64,000 bases of DNA, from contig NZ_CP029830.1 of assembly GCF_003233655.1 (NCBI RefSeq), positions 275,001-339,000 of the forward strand, read 5' to 3'. Below are positions 35,722 through 45,591 of this stretch, piece by piece. Position 1 is the first letter of the stretch; the number at the start of each line of letters is the position of its first letter. Source of the DNA: Azospirillum ramasamyi (lineage in GTDB: Bacteria; Pseudomonadota; Alphaproteobacteria; Azospirillales; Azospirillaceae). The position numbers and the translations under genes were made by a program. The notes under the pieces are model-generated. The model worked only from the letters and a program-made list of their open reading frames with translations, made no database searches and was not told where the DNA came from.

Positions 35722-37221
35722 ATGCCTATCGTTCCGCATCTGATCGGCGGCAAGACCGAAGCCCCGGCCGACAGCCGCACCGCCGACATCGTCAATCCCG
35801 CCACCGGTGACGTGGCCGGTCAGGTCGCCTTGGCGTCGCGTGCCACCGTGGAAGAGGCCATCGCCGCCGCCGAGGCCGCGTTTCCGGCCTGGCGCGCCAC
35901 GCCGCCGGCCAAGCGCGCCCGCATCATGTTCCGCTTCAAGCAGCTGCTGGAGGAGAATGCCGACCGCATCTGCGCGCTGATCACGGCGGAGCACGGCAAG
36001 GTCCTGGACGACGCCTTCGGCGAGCTGACCCGCGGCATCGAGAATGTTGAATATGCCTGCGGCGTGCCGGAACTGCTGAAGGGCGAGTTCTCCAAGAATG
36101 TCGGCCCGGCCATCGACAGCTGGTCGGAGTTCCAGCCGCTGGGCGTCGTCGCCGGCATCACGCCGTTCAATTTCCCGGCGATGGTCCCGCTGTGGATGTA
36201 CCCCATCGCCATCGCCTGCGGGAACACCTTCGTCCTGAAGCCGTCGGAGCGCGACCCCAGCTCCGCCCTGCTCATCGCCCAGCTGGCAGAGCAGGCCGGG
36301 TTGCCGCCGGGCGTGCTGAACGTCGTCAATGGCGACAAGGAGGCGGTGGACACGCTGCTGACCGATCCGCGGGTGCAGGGCGTCAGCTTCGTCGGCTCCA
36401 CCCCCATCGCCGAGTATGTCTATTCGACCGCAAGCGCGAAGGGCAAGCGGGTGCAGGCGCTGGGCGGGGCCAAGAACCACGCCATCGTCATGCCTGACGC
36501 CGACCTCGACAACGCGGTCAGCGCGCTGATGGGTGCGGCCTACGGTTCCTGCGGCGAGCGCTGCATGGCGATCTCCGTCGTGGTGGCGGTGGGCGACGAG
36601 GTGGCCGACCGGCTGAAGGACAAGCTGTCGGCGGCGCTGCGCGACCTGAAGGTCGGCGCCGGAACCTCGGCCGGCTGCGAGATGGGACCGCTGGTCACCC
36701 GCGCGCATTACGAGAAGGTCAAGGCCTATGTCGACCAGGGCGTCGCCGAGGGGGCGGAGCTGGTGGTGGACGGCCGCGGGCTGGTGGTGCCGGGGCATGA
36801 GAACGGCAACTTCCTGGGCGGCTGCCTGTTCGACCGCGTCACCCCGGACATGACCATCTATCGGGAAGAGATCTTCGGACCGGTCCTCTGCCTCGTCCGG
36901 GTCAAGACGATGCAGGAGGGCATGGACCTGATCGACGCCCACGAGTACGGCAACGGCACCTGCCTGTTCACCCGCGACGGCGAGGCCGCCCGCTATTTCG
37001 GCGACATGATCAAGGTCGGCATGGTCGGCATCAACGTGCCGCTGCCGGTGCCGGTCGCCTACCACAGCTTCGGCGGCTGGAAGCGATCGCTGTTCGGCGA
37101 TCTGTCGGCCTATGGGCCGGACGGCGTGCGCTTCTACACCCGGCGCAAGACCATCACCCAGCGCTGGCCGACCGGCGGGCTCCGCGAGGGCGCCCAGTTC
37201 GCCTTCCCATCCATGAAGTAA
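35722..37221 (+). CDS. mmsA: CoA-acylating methylmalonate/malonate-semialdehyde dehydrogenase
   Basis: 499 residues of the aldehyde dehydrogenase superfamily, MmsA branch. N-terminal [20 protein letters not shown] is characteristic. Further motifs are [32 protein letters not shown], the catalytic Cys281 in [11 protein letters not shown] and [11 protein letters not shown]. Reaction: malonate semialdehyde (or methylmalonate semialdehyde) + NAD + CoA to acetyl-CoA (or propionyl-CoA) + CO2 + NADH. The same frame is open upstream through the whole transaminase gene (from 34318), but that part is antisense-like noise; ATG 35722 gives the standard family start. It works directly after the transaminase. 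Confidence 0.94.
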   Translation: MPIVPHLIGGKTEAPADSRTADIVNPATGDVAGQVALASRATVEEAIAAAEAAFPAWRATPPAKRARIMFRFKQLLEENADRICALITAEHGKVLDDAFGELTRGIENVEYACGVPELLKGEFSKNVGPAIDSWSEFQPLGVVAGITPFNFPAMVPLWMYPIAIACGNTFVLKPSERDPSSALLIAQLAEQAGLPPGVLNVVNGDKEAVDTLLTDPRVQGVSFVGSTPIAEYVYSTASAKGKRVQALGGAKNHAIVMPDADLDNAVSALMGAAYGSCGERCMAISVVVAVGDEVADRLKDKLSAALRDLKVGAGTSAGCEMGPLVTRAHYEKVKAYVDQGVAEGAELVVDGRGLVVPGHENGNFLGGCLFDRVTPDMTIYREEIFGPVLCLVRVKTMQEGMDLIDAHEYGNGTCLFTRDGEAARYFGDMIKVGMVGINVPLPVPVAYHSFGGWKRSLFGDLSAYGPDGVRFYTRRKTITQRWPTGGLREGAQFAFPSMK

Positions 37222-37371
37222 AGCGGCTTTGAGGTAGTACAGCTTTGTCTGCCGCGACGCCGGTGCCGGTGGGGGCGCCGGCGTCGCAACAGCGTCTTCA
37301 TGCTCGGTATTACGCGGCTGGCTGAGATGCGGACATCGGCTGCATCGGCGGCTGCATCGGCCAGCCGCCGG

Positions 37372-37710
37372 TCAAAGGCGCTCCTCCGGTGTGGATTTGG
37401 CCGATGCGGAAACGGACTTCAGGAGGTCCGCCATGGCCGGAGCCGCCGGAAGCGGTGAAGCTTCAACCGCCTGTGACGGTCCGACCATAGGCGCACAGGT
37501 CCAGCGGACGTGGCAGCGCTCCCCTGCCGCCGATTGCGCCAGCACGACACTGGCGAAACCGAGCCGCTCCGCCGCCCGGGCTTCACGAATGGCTTTGGCG
37601 AGCGCATCAGCCTGACTTGCGCAGGGTGGATAGACGTAGCCGTCCACACGGACGATCCAACCGACGCGGGTTTTCAGAATGAAGAAGGCAAGCCTTGTGC
37701 GGGCATCCAT
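37372..37710 (-). CDS. Hypothetical protein, DUF2188-like pattern
   Basis: 112 residues from ATG 37710, which has GGAG ten bases upstream. The core GWIVRVDGYVYPPCASQADA followed by a helix (KAIREARAAERLGFASVVL) and QSAAGERCHVRWT resembles small DUF2188-type folds (W-x-V-x-x-x-G..., Ala-rich helix, x-V-x-x-x-DG). The C-terminal 40 residues are low complexity. There is no operon partner and the function is unknown. The longer frame to 37746 would need a TTG start without a ribosome site. Confidence 0.5.
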   Translation of the reverse strand: MDARTRLAFFILKTRVGWIVRVDGYVYPPCASQADALAKAIREARAAERLGFASVVLAQSAAGERCHVRWTCAPMVGPSQAVEASPLPAAPAMADLLKSVSASAKSTPEERL

Positions 37711-38295
37711 GGGGAGATCTCCGATTTGGGCCGGTTGTGTCGGCAATGGCCGCGGCCATGCCGTCCGGATCGAGTCACACCAGGAAGAGCCCCGGATTTA
37801 CGAACCACAGCAAAAATGAGCACGCCTGGTGTGTCGCCAATAGACCACAATTGGTGGCCCGAAAGACAGTTTGCAATGGACATTATGCAGAAGTGATAGC
37901 ACTCGATTGAGTTCTGCCAATCGATTGCGCTCGCTATTTCGTTCATATTTTTTGAAAATGGCGCAGAAGACTGTATAAAATCATCATAATCTTGATATTG
38001 GCTCCAAAACACCTCAATTCGACCTTTGCGAGCACTTGCCTCTACGACCTATTTCCTTTGGGAAGCGGTCCTGGAAAGCACATCCGCCGGTATCCGGTGC
38101 TTTGCGCGGCCGTAAAAGCGGCAGTGTGCATAAAGATGTGGCGCAACGGCGTCGCGGACGCCAAAAAGCGGGCGTCGTTCCCACGGAAAGCGCCCCGATT
38201 GCCCGACCTTACCAGATAGACAATTTTCGGCTTGGCATGGCCTGAACATTTTCCCGGCAAGGGCGCCTTTCCACACAGCTTCGGACAGAACCTCC
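37711..38295. other. Intergenic, unusually A+T-rich segment upstream of the NCS2 permease
   Basis: About 585 bases. The part 37780-38020 is strikingly A+T-rich for this genome (for example TATTTTTTGAAAATGG and TATAAAATCATCATAATC). A minus-strand ORF (37674-38012) starts MFWSQYQDYDDFIQSSAPFS but has no recognised relative and runs into a shadow of the neighbouring gene. It may be a decayed, horizontally acquired fragment. The segment 38214-38227 (AGATAGACAATTTT) resembles 5761-5774 upstream of the 46-residue protein. Confidence 0.4.
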
Positions 38296-39624
38296 ATGGC
38301 AGATTTCTTCCCCCGTTGGCCGCTTGCGACCGGCCCCGTCGTCCAGCCGGACGAGCGCCTTCCCTGGGGCTCGACGATGACGCTCGGCATCCAGCATCTG
38401 GTCGCCATGTCCGGCTCGACCATCCTCGGGCCGTTGCTGATGGGGTTTGATCCAAACCTCGCGGTCCTGTTTTCCGGCATCGGCACGCTGCTGTTCCTCG
38501 TGCTCACCGCCGGGCGCGTACCGAGCTATCTCGGCTCGTCCTTCTCGTTCATCGCCGTGGTGATCGCGGTGACGGGGTACAGCGGCCAGGGCGCCAACCC
38601 GAACATCGGGCCGGCGCTCGGCGGCATCATCGCGGCCGGCGTGCTCTATGTCCTCATCGGCATGCTGGTGACCTACACCAGCACCGGCTGGATCGAGCGG
38701 CTGATGCCGCCGGCGGTCACCGGCGCGGTGGGCGCGGCGATCGGCCTCAACCTGGCTCCGGTCGCCGTCCAGGGCATCCAGGGAACGGGTCCGCACACCC
38801 TGGTCGCCCTGTTCACCCTGGTCGCCACCGCCCTCATCGCCGTCTATGCCCCGCTGGCCATCCGGCGGCTCTCGATCCTCGCCGGCATCGCGGCGGGCTA
38901 TGTCTTCTATCTCGTGCTGGGCAACGGGTTCGGCCTGCTGCCGCCGGTCAACTTCGCGGAACTGGCCGCCGCGCCGTGGTTCGGCATGCCGGAGTTCCGC
39001 ACGCCCAGCTTCGATGCCGGCGCCATGGCCCTCATCGCCCCGATCGCCTTCATCCTGGTCGCCGAAAATCTCGGCCACATCAAGGCCATCGGCGCCATGA
39101 CCGGGCGCAACCTCGACCGCTACATCGGCCGCGGCTTCATCGGCGACGGCATCGCCACCATCGTCTCGGGCAGCGGCGGCGGCACCGGGGTCACGACCTA
39201 TGTCGAGAACATGGGCGTGATGGCGGTCACCCGCGTCTTCTCCACGCTCATCTTCGTTGTCGCCGCGGTCGCCGCGATCTTTCTGGGCTTCTCGCCGAAG
39301 TTCGGCGCCCTGCTGCGGACGATTCCCGCCCCGGTGCTGGGCGGGCTGGCGACGGTCGTCTTCGGCCTGATCGCCGCGGCGATGGTGCGCCTGTGGGTCG
39401 ACAACCGCGTCGACTTCTCCGATCCGCGCAACCTGATCACCGTCGGCGTGACGCTGGTTCTCGGCGCCGGCGACTTCACCATTTCCAACGGCGCCTTCTC
39501 CATCGGCGGCATCGGCACCGCGACCGTCGCGGCGATCGGCCTCTACCAGCTGCTCGGGATCGGGCGTTCGCGCGAGATCTCCCACACCGCGCCCCAGCCG
39601 GAATCCAAGGCGACGCTCCACTGA
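38296..39624 (+). CDS. NCS2-family nucleobase permease (UraA/RutG-like)
   Basis: 442 residues with about 14 hydrophobic segments. NCS2 features: WGSTMTLGIQHLVAMSGSTI in the first helix, FILVAENLGHIKAIGAMTGR with the substrate/proton Glu of the UraA AENxGH motif, and GGTGVTTYVENMGVMAVTRV. This fits a proton-coupled uracil (or xanthine) importer. It follows the beta-alanine pathway genes. Since uracil breakdown yields beta-alanine or 3-hydroxypropionate, a shared role in pyrimidine use is a reasonable inference, though it has its own upstream region. It converges on the second binding-protein gene. Confidence 0.9.
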   Translation: MADFFPRWPLATGPVVQPDERLPWGSTMTLGIQHLVAMSGSTILGPLLMGFDPNLAVLFSGIGTLLFLVLTAGRVPSYLGSSFSFIAVVIAVTGYSGQGANPNIGPALGGIIAAGVLYVLIGMLVTYTSTGWIERLMPPAVTGAVGAAIGLNLAPVAVQGIQGTGPHTLVALFTLVATALIAVYAPLAIRRLSILAGIAAGYVFYLVLGNGFGLLPPVNFAELAAAPWFGMPEFRTPSFDAGAMALIAPIAFILVAENLGHIKAIGAMTGRNLDRYIGRGFIGDGIATIVSGSGGGTGVTTYVENMGVMAVTRVFSTLIFVVAAVAAIFLGFSPKFGALLRTIPAPVLGGLATVVFGLIAAAMVRLWVDNRVDFSDPRNLITVGVTLVLGAGDFTISNGAFSIGGIGTATVAAIGLYQLLGIGRSREISHTAPQPESKATLH

Positions 39625-39652
39625 CGCTCCATGGAGCGAGAGCAGAGCGGAA

Positions 39653-39674
39653 GGGGAGCGCGTCCGCGCTCCCC
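39653..39674. terminator. Bidirectional hairpin terminator
   Basis: Stem GGGGAGCGCG / CGCGCTCCCC with a very short loop, between the stop codons of the NCS2 permease (plus) and the binding protein (minus). It is followed on the plus strand by GTTTCGCTTT. Position and strength suggest termination of both converging units. Confidence 0.7.
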
Positions 39675-39682
39675 GTTTCGCT

Positions 39683-40885
39683 TTACTTGACGAGCGGGCA
39701 GCCGCTGTTCTTCGGGTCGATGTAGGCCTGGTCGGCGGGAACGGTCTTGACGATCTTGAAGTAATCCCAGGCGTGTTCTGATTCGGCCGGCGTCTTGACC
39801 TGCGCCAGATACATGTCGGCGAAGATGCGGCCATTGTCGGCGATCTTCGCCTCCTTCATCATCATGTCGGTGATGGGCATGCCGCGCATCTTGGCGGCCA
39901 CCTTGTCGGCATCGTCGGTGCCGGCCTCCTGCACGGCCTTCAGGTAATGGCGGACGGCCGAATACACGCCGGCCTGGTTCATCGACGGCTTGCGGCCGGT
40001 CCGTTCCTCGAACTTCTTCGACCAGGCGCGGGTTTCGTCGTTCATGTCCCAGTAGAAGGAGTTCGCCAGCATCAGACCCTGCGAGGTCTCCAGGCCGAGC
40101 GCGTGGATGTCGTTGACGTTCAGCAACAGGCCGGCCAAGGTCTGGCCGCTTTGGGGAATGCCGAACTCGGCCGCCTGCTTGACGCCGTTGATGGTGTCCC
40201 CGCCGGCATTGGCGAAGGCCACCACGTCCGCACCCGACGCCTGCGCCTGCAGCAGGAACGACGAGAAGTCGGACGCACCCAGCGGATGGCGCACGCTGCC
40301 CTTGACCGTACCGCCGAGTTCCTTGACGGTTTTGGCCGCTTCGTTTTCGAGCGAATGGCCGAAGGCGTAATCGGCGGTGATGAAGTACCAGCTCTTCCTG
40401 CCCTGCTCGACCAGCGCACGGGCGGTGGCCGACGCCACGGCATGGTTGTCCCAGGTCCATTGGAAGCCGTAGGGGCTGCAATCCTTGCCCGTCAGGTCGG
40501 TGGAGCCGGGACCGGACATCAGGAAGAGGCGCTTCTTGTCCCGCGTGATCCCCTGGACGGCCAGGGCGGCGGCCGAATTGGGCACGTCGGCGACGACGTC
40601 GACCTTTTCGGTGTCGATCCATTGCCGGGCCAGATTGGCGGCGATGTCCGCCTTGTTCTGGTGGTCGCCGACGATGATCTCGATCTTCGTGCCGTTGATG
40701 GCGTTGCCGAATTCCTCGGCCGCCATCCTCGCGGCGATGGCCGACCCTTCACCGTTGATGTCGGCGTAGATGCCGGACCGGTCCGACAGCATGCCGATCT
40801 TGATGACGTCGTCGGACATCTGGGCATAGGCGCTGCCTGAAGCCAGCGTGGCGAGGGCGACGCCGGCGAGAAGGAACTTGCGCAT
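39683..40885 (-). CDS. Orphan periplasmic amino-acid-type ABC substrate-binding protein (paralog 2)
   Basis: 400 residues. The signal peptide is MRKFLLAGVALATLASGSAY, cleaved after AYA. It is a clear paralog of the protein at 21360: both share the ADHQNK/GDHQNK block, WIDTE-VDV--DVP, KDCSP/EACSP, DYAFGHSLE and a C-terminal (S/G)GCPLVK. Like that protein it has no permease or ATPase nearby. It is the last gene of the dehydrogenase-BKACE-BdhA-binding protein operon, 83 bases after bdhA. A role in capturing the hydroxy- or amino-acid substrate of the operon is inferred. Confidence 0.9.
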   Translation of the reverse strand: MRKFLLAGVALATLASGSAYAQMSDDVIKIGMLSDRSGIYADINGEGSAIAARMAAEEFGNAINGTKIEIIVGDHQNKADIAANLARQWIDTEKVDVVADVPNSAAALAVQGITRDKKRLFLMSGPGSTDLTGKDCSPYGFQWTWDNHAVASATARALVEQGRKSWYFITADYAFGHSLENEAAKTVKELGGTVKGSVRHPLGASDFSSFLLQAQASGADVVAFANAGGDTINGVKQAAEFGIPQSGQTLAGLLLNVNDIHALGLETSQGLMLANSFYWDMNDETRAWSKKFEERTGRKPSMNQAGVYSAVRHYLKAVQEAGTDDADKVAAKMRGMPITDMMMKEAKIADNGRIFADMYLAQVKTPAESEHAWDYFKIVKTVPADQAYIDPKNSGCPLVK

Positions 40886-40968
40886 GTTTCACTCCCAATT
40901 CTGACAGTTCTTGGTGCTTGGGGCGGCCGCCGGCGACGGCGGCGCCCGGAGGCTCCCGGGACGACGGC

Positions 40969-41748
40969 TCAATGGGTGGTATAGCCGCCGTCGACCGGAA
41001 TGACCGCCCCGGTGATCGATGCCGCGGCGTCGGAACAGAGGAAGGCGATGGCGGCGGCGACCTCCTCCGGCCCGATCAGCCGGCCGGTCGGCATCTTTTC
41101 CAGGAACACCGCCTTCAGGACCTGATCCTCGGGCAGGCCGGTGACCTGCGCCTGCTGGGCGATCTGCTTTTCGATGATGGGGGTCAGCACCGTGCCGGGA
41201 CACACCGCGTTGCAGGTGATGCCATGGGGGGCGAGCTCGATCGACACCGATTTGGTCAGGCCGATGATGCCATGCTTGGCGGCGACATAGGCGGGCTTGT
41301 GCGGAGCGCCGACCATGCCCAGCACGGAGGCGGTGTTGACGATGCGTCCCCAGCCCCGCTCGCGCATCGCCGGCACGGCCGCCTTGATGGTGTGGAACGC
41401 GGCGCTCAGGTTGACCGCCAGCAGCAGATCCCATTTGTCGTCGGGGAACTCGTGCAGGGCGGCGACATGCTGGATGCCGGCGTTGTTCACCAGGATGTCC
41501 ACCGGTCCCAGCAGGTCGGCGGCCTCCGCCATCATGGCGCGGGCCTCCTCCGGCCGGCTGAGGTCGGCCCCCGAATAGACGATCCGGGTTCCGCTTTGCT
41601 CCGCGATCCCGGCGCAGGTCCGGTCGATCTCGGCGCGGTCGCCGAAGCCGTTGACCATCACATTGCAGCCCCGGCCGGCCAGTTCCCGCACTGTCGCCAG
41701 CCCGATTCCGCTGGTGGAACCGGTGACGACGGCGTTTCTGTTCTGCAT
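40969..41748 (-). CDS. bdhA: D-3-hydroxybutyrate dehydrogenase
   Basis: 259 residues, SDR of the 3-hydroxybutyrate dehydrogenase type. It has cofactor motif VTGSTSGIG, NNAGIQHVAALHEFP (the NAGIQHV block is diagnostic for this enzyme), catalytic Tyr154/Lys158 in AYVAAKHG, NAVCPGTVLTPIIEKQI and QLxxxxFLEKMPTGRLIGPEE-like text near the end. It interconverts acetoacetate and D-3-hydroxybutyrate with NAD. This fits the operon well, because the BKACE encoded upstream releases acetoacetate. It starts 31 bases after the BKACE gene. Confidence 0.92.
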   Translation of the reverse strand: MQNRNAVVTGSTSGIGLATVRELAGRGCNVMVNGFGDRAEIDRTCAGIAEQSGTRIVYSGADLSRPEEARAMMAEAADLLGPVDILVNNAGIQHVAALHEFPDDKWDLLLAVNLSAAFHTIKAAVPAMRERGWGRIVNTASVLGMVGAPHKPAYVAAKHGIIGLTKSVSIELAPHGITCNAVCPGTVLTPIIEKQIAQQAQVTGLPEDQVLKAVFLEKMPTGRLIGPEEVAAAIAFLCSDAAASITGAVIPVDGGYTTH

Positions 41749-41779
41749 TTATCGTCCCTCGATCAGGAAATGGTACGGC

Positions 41780-42718
41780 TCAGAACGCCACCTGGTCGGC
41801 GCCCTTGAGGTCGAGCATGGCGCGCGCCTCGGCCGGGGTGGCGACCTCCAGCGACAACTCCTCAAGGATGCGGCGGATCTTCGCCACCTGCTCGGCGCTG
41901 TTCCGGGCGAGCCGGCCCTTGGCGAGATAGAGGCTGTCCTCCAGCCCGACGCGGACATTGCCGCCCATCACCGCGGCCATGGTCGTGAAGGGGATCTGGT
42001 GGCGGCCGGCGGCCAGAACCGACCATTGGTAGTCCTTGCCGAACAGGCGGTCGGCGGTCTCCCGCATGAAGGCGAGGTTGCGCTCCTCCGCCCCGATGCC
42101 GCCCAGGATGCCGAAGATGGTCTGGATGAACAGCGGCGCCTTCACCAATCCGCGATCGAGGAAATGCGCGAGGTTGTAGAGATGGCCGACATCGTAGCAC
42201 TCGAACTCGAAGCGGGTGCCGCAGCCCTCGCCCAGATGTTCAAGGATATAGGCGATGTCGCGGAAGGTGTTGCGGAAGATGAAGTCGTCGGTGCTGCGCA
42301 GATAGGGCTCTTCCCAGTCGTGCTTCCAGTCCTTGTAACGGTCGGCGAGAGGGTAGATGCCGAAATTCATCGATCCCATGTTGAGCGAGCACATCTCCGG
42401 CTTGGCCAGCAGCGGGGCGGCAAGCCGTTCCTGCACCGTCATGTTCAGCGAGCCGCCGGTGGTGATGTTCAGCACCGCATCGGTGGACTGCTTGAGCCGC
42501 GGCAGGAACTGCATGAACACCGCGGGGTCCGGCGTCGGCTGGCCGGTGCGGGGATCGCGGGCGTGCAGATGCAGGATCGCCGCCCCGGCCTCAGCCGCGC
42601 CGACGCCCTGCTCGACGATCTCGTCGGGCGTCACCGGCAGGGCGTCCGACATGGTGGGGGTGTGGATCGATCCCGTCAGCGCGCAGCTGATGATCACTTT
42701 GTTCCGTGTCACGGCCAT
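41780..42718 (-). CDS. Beta-keto acid cleavage enzyme (BKACE, DUF849), copy 2
   Basis: 312 residues, close paralog of the protein at 22603 over the whole length. The metal-binding His50 and His52 lie in AAILHLHARDP. Shared blocks are SCALTGSIHTPTMSDALPVT, FECYDVGHLYNLAHF and NVRVGLEDSLYLAKGRLARN. It differs most in the middle (DRYKDWKHDWEEPYLRSTDD), which in this family helps shape the substrate pocket, so the two copies probably prefer different keto acids. GGAGGG precedes the ATG. The product acetoacetate can pass to the neighbouring BdhA. Confidence 0.93.
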   Translation of the reverse strand: MAVTRNKVIISCALTGSIHTPTMSDALPVTPDEIVEQGVGAAEAGAAILHLHARDPRTGQPTPDPAVFMQFLPRLKQSTDAVLNITTGGSLNMTVQERLAAPLLAKPEMCSLNMGSMNFGIYPLADRYKDWKHDWEEPYLRSTDDFIFRNTFRDIAYILEHLGEGCGTRFEFECYDVGHLYNLAHFLDRGLVKAPLFIQTIFGILGGIGAEERNLAFMRETADRLFGKDYQWSVLAAGRHQIPFTTMAAVMGGNVRVGLEDSLYLAKGRLARNSAEQVAKIRRILEELSLEVATPAEARAMLDLKGADQVAF

Positions 42719-42821
42719 GCATGGCCCTCCTGTTCTGGTCCGGCCGGGCAGGCTGCGGACGATTGAAGCTTATGCGTCGGTGAACCGCCGTGCCGGCGGC
42801 CGTTCTGGCGGTCAGTTGCGG

Positions 42822-43736
42822 TCAACGCCACCCAGGCGGGCCATCCAGGCGGCGGAGATGGGCGGCGAGGCCGTCGGCGACCTCCTGCCGCTGCGCCTCG
42901 GTCCAGGTCCGGAAGCCGGCGCCCGCCTTCATGCCGAGCCGCCCGGAGGCGACCAGATCGCGCAGGAGAGTCTGCGGGCCGGCGCTGCGGTCGAGATCGG
43001 CCAGGACATGCCCGTGCACCGCCAGCGTCAGGTCGGTGCCGACGAGATCGGCGTTCTCCAGCGGCCCCAAGACGGCAAGGCGCCGGCCGAAGCTCGCCTT
43101 GACCACGGTATCCACCGTTTCGGCATCGCAGACGCCGCTCTCGACCAGGGCGATGGCCTCGCGCCACATCGCATGCTGCAGGCGGTTGCCGATGAAGCCG
43201 GGAACATCCTTGCGGACATGCACCGGCGTCTTGCCGATGGAGGCCAGCAGGCCGATCATCGCCTCCACCGCCGCATCATCGGTGTCCCGGGTCTGGACCA
43301 CCTCGACCAGCGGAATCAGATGGGGCGGATTCCACCAATGGGTGCCCATGGCGCGGGTCTTGTCGCCGAGCCGCTCCATGATCCGGGTGATCGGGATGAC
43401 CGAGGTGTTGCTGGCCAGAAGCGCGTGGGCGGGAGCCGCCGCCTCGACCGCCGCGAAGACCCGCTGCTTGAGGGCCAGATCCTCCGGCACCGCTTCGATC
43501 ACGATGTCCGCGCCGGAGACGGCGTCCGCCAGCATTTCCTGCGGGTGGATCAGCTCGGCGACCGCGCTGTCCTCTCCCAGGAGCTGAAGGTTCCGGCGGA
43601 TATGGCCGAGGATCGCCGCCCGGCGGTCGGCATCAGGTTCCTGGATCGCGACGCGATGCCCGGCGGCGGCGAAGGCCTGCGCGATGCCGTGCCCCATCAA
43701 TCCGCCGCCGATGATCGCGATGCGCTGCTTTGTCAT
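42822..43736 (-). CDS. 3-hydroxyacyl-CoA dehydrogenase-family hydroxyacid dehydrogenase
   Basis: 304 residues from the ATG giving MTKQRIAIIGGGLMGHGIAQ. The NAD-binding fold is followed by ASNTSVIPITRIMERLG, TRAMGTHWWNPPHLIPLVEV (catalytic His region) and GFIGNRLQHAMWREAIALV. WNPPHLIPLVEV resembles free-hydroxyacid enzymes of the carnitine dehydrogenase/CRYL1 group rather than FadB. It is the first gene of the minus-strand operon, behind a sigma-54-type promoter. It probably makes the 3-keto acid cleaved by the BKACE that starts 103 bases downstream. The open frame to 43826 has no family similarity. Confidence 0.88.
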   Translation of the reverse strand: MTKQRIAIIGGGLMGHGIAQAFAAAGHRVAIQEPDADRRAAILGHIRRNLQLLGEDSAVAELIHPQEMLADAVSGADIVIEAVPEDLALKQRVFAAVEAAAPAHALLASNTSVIPITRIMERLGDKTRAMGTHWWNPPHLIPLVEVVQTRDTDDAAVEAMIGLLASIGKTPVHVRKDVPGFIGNRLQHAMWREAIALVESGVCDAETVDTVVKASFGRRLAVLGPLENADLVGTDLTLAVHGHVLADLDRSAGPQTLLRDLVASGRLGMKAGAGFRTWTEAQRQEVADGLAAHLRRLDGPPGWR

Positions 43737-43844
43737 GGCGCGTGCATATCCCCTTCTGCCTGACCGGAGCCCCCGCCCCGCCCTCCGCCGCACATAAGGC
43801 GTGGAGCGGATTGTTCGTTTCGCCACCTTGCGAAAGGATGGTTA

Positions 43845-43860
43845 GCAACGCGCGTGCCAA
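43845..43860 (-). promoter_or_regulatory. Sigma-54 (-24/-12) promoter of the second BKACE operon
   Basis: On the minus strand the sequence reads TTGGCACGCGCGTTGC, an exact match to the consensus TTGGCAC-N5-TTGC. The -24 GG lies near 43858 and the -12 GC near 43845. Transcription would start about 95 bases before the dehydrogenase ATG at 43736. A gene for a sigma-54-dependent activator begins 192 bases away in the other direction. Confidence 0.8.
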
Positions 43861-43878
43861 TTGGGCAACCGATTGGCA
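43855..43878. promoter_or_regulatory. TGCCAAT inverted repeat and isolated third half-site
   Basis: TGCCAAT (43855-43861) and ATTGGCA (43872-43878) form a perfect 7-base inverted repeat with a 10-base spacer. A third TGCCAAT occurs at 43969-43975. One arm coincides with the -24 element of the sigma-54 promoter, so part of the symmetry may be incidental. The sites could also be contacts for the neighbouring activator or its autoregulation. Confidence 0.4.
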
Positions 43879-44052
43879 GAAAAGGGGTTTGATTTCGCGA
43901 TGCGGGATGGAGGAACGCCGGAATCAGTGATTTCAGACAGATCGCTCTCCGCAACGGCCGACCATCTTTGCCAATTAGCGCTTTCGCTGTGTTCACTTTT
44001 CTGACAGATAATGTTCAGTATCTTGACAATGGGCATCACGGAGGTCTGTCGG

Positions 44053-45483
<1,431 letters not shown>

Positions 45484-45591
45484 TACCGCGCACCCATGAC
45501 CCCATGAACGGCACCATTTCGCCGTTCGCCTGTTATCCCGCTTCATGCGGCCGGTGACGACCGGCCGGCCCTGCTTGGCCGGGAGGAACGC

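Noticed and set aside
39653..39674. Possible REP element
   Set aside because: Its location between converging stop codons and T-rich flank fit a terminator better than a dispersed repeat.
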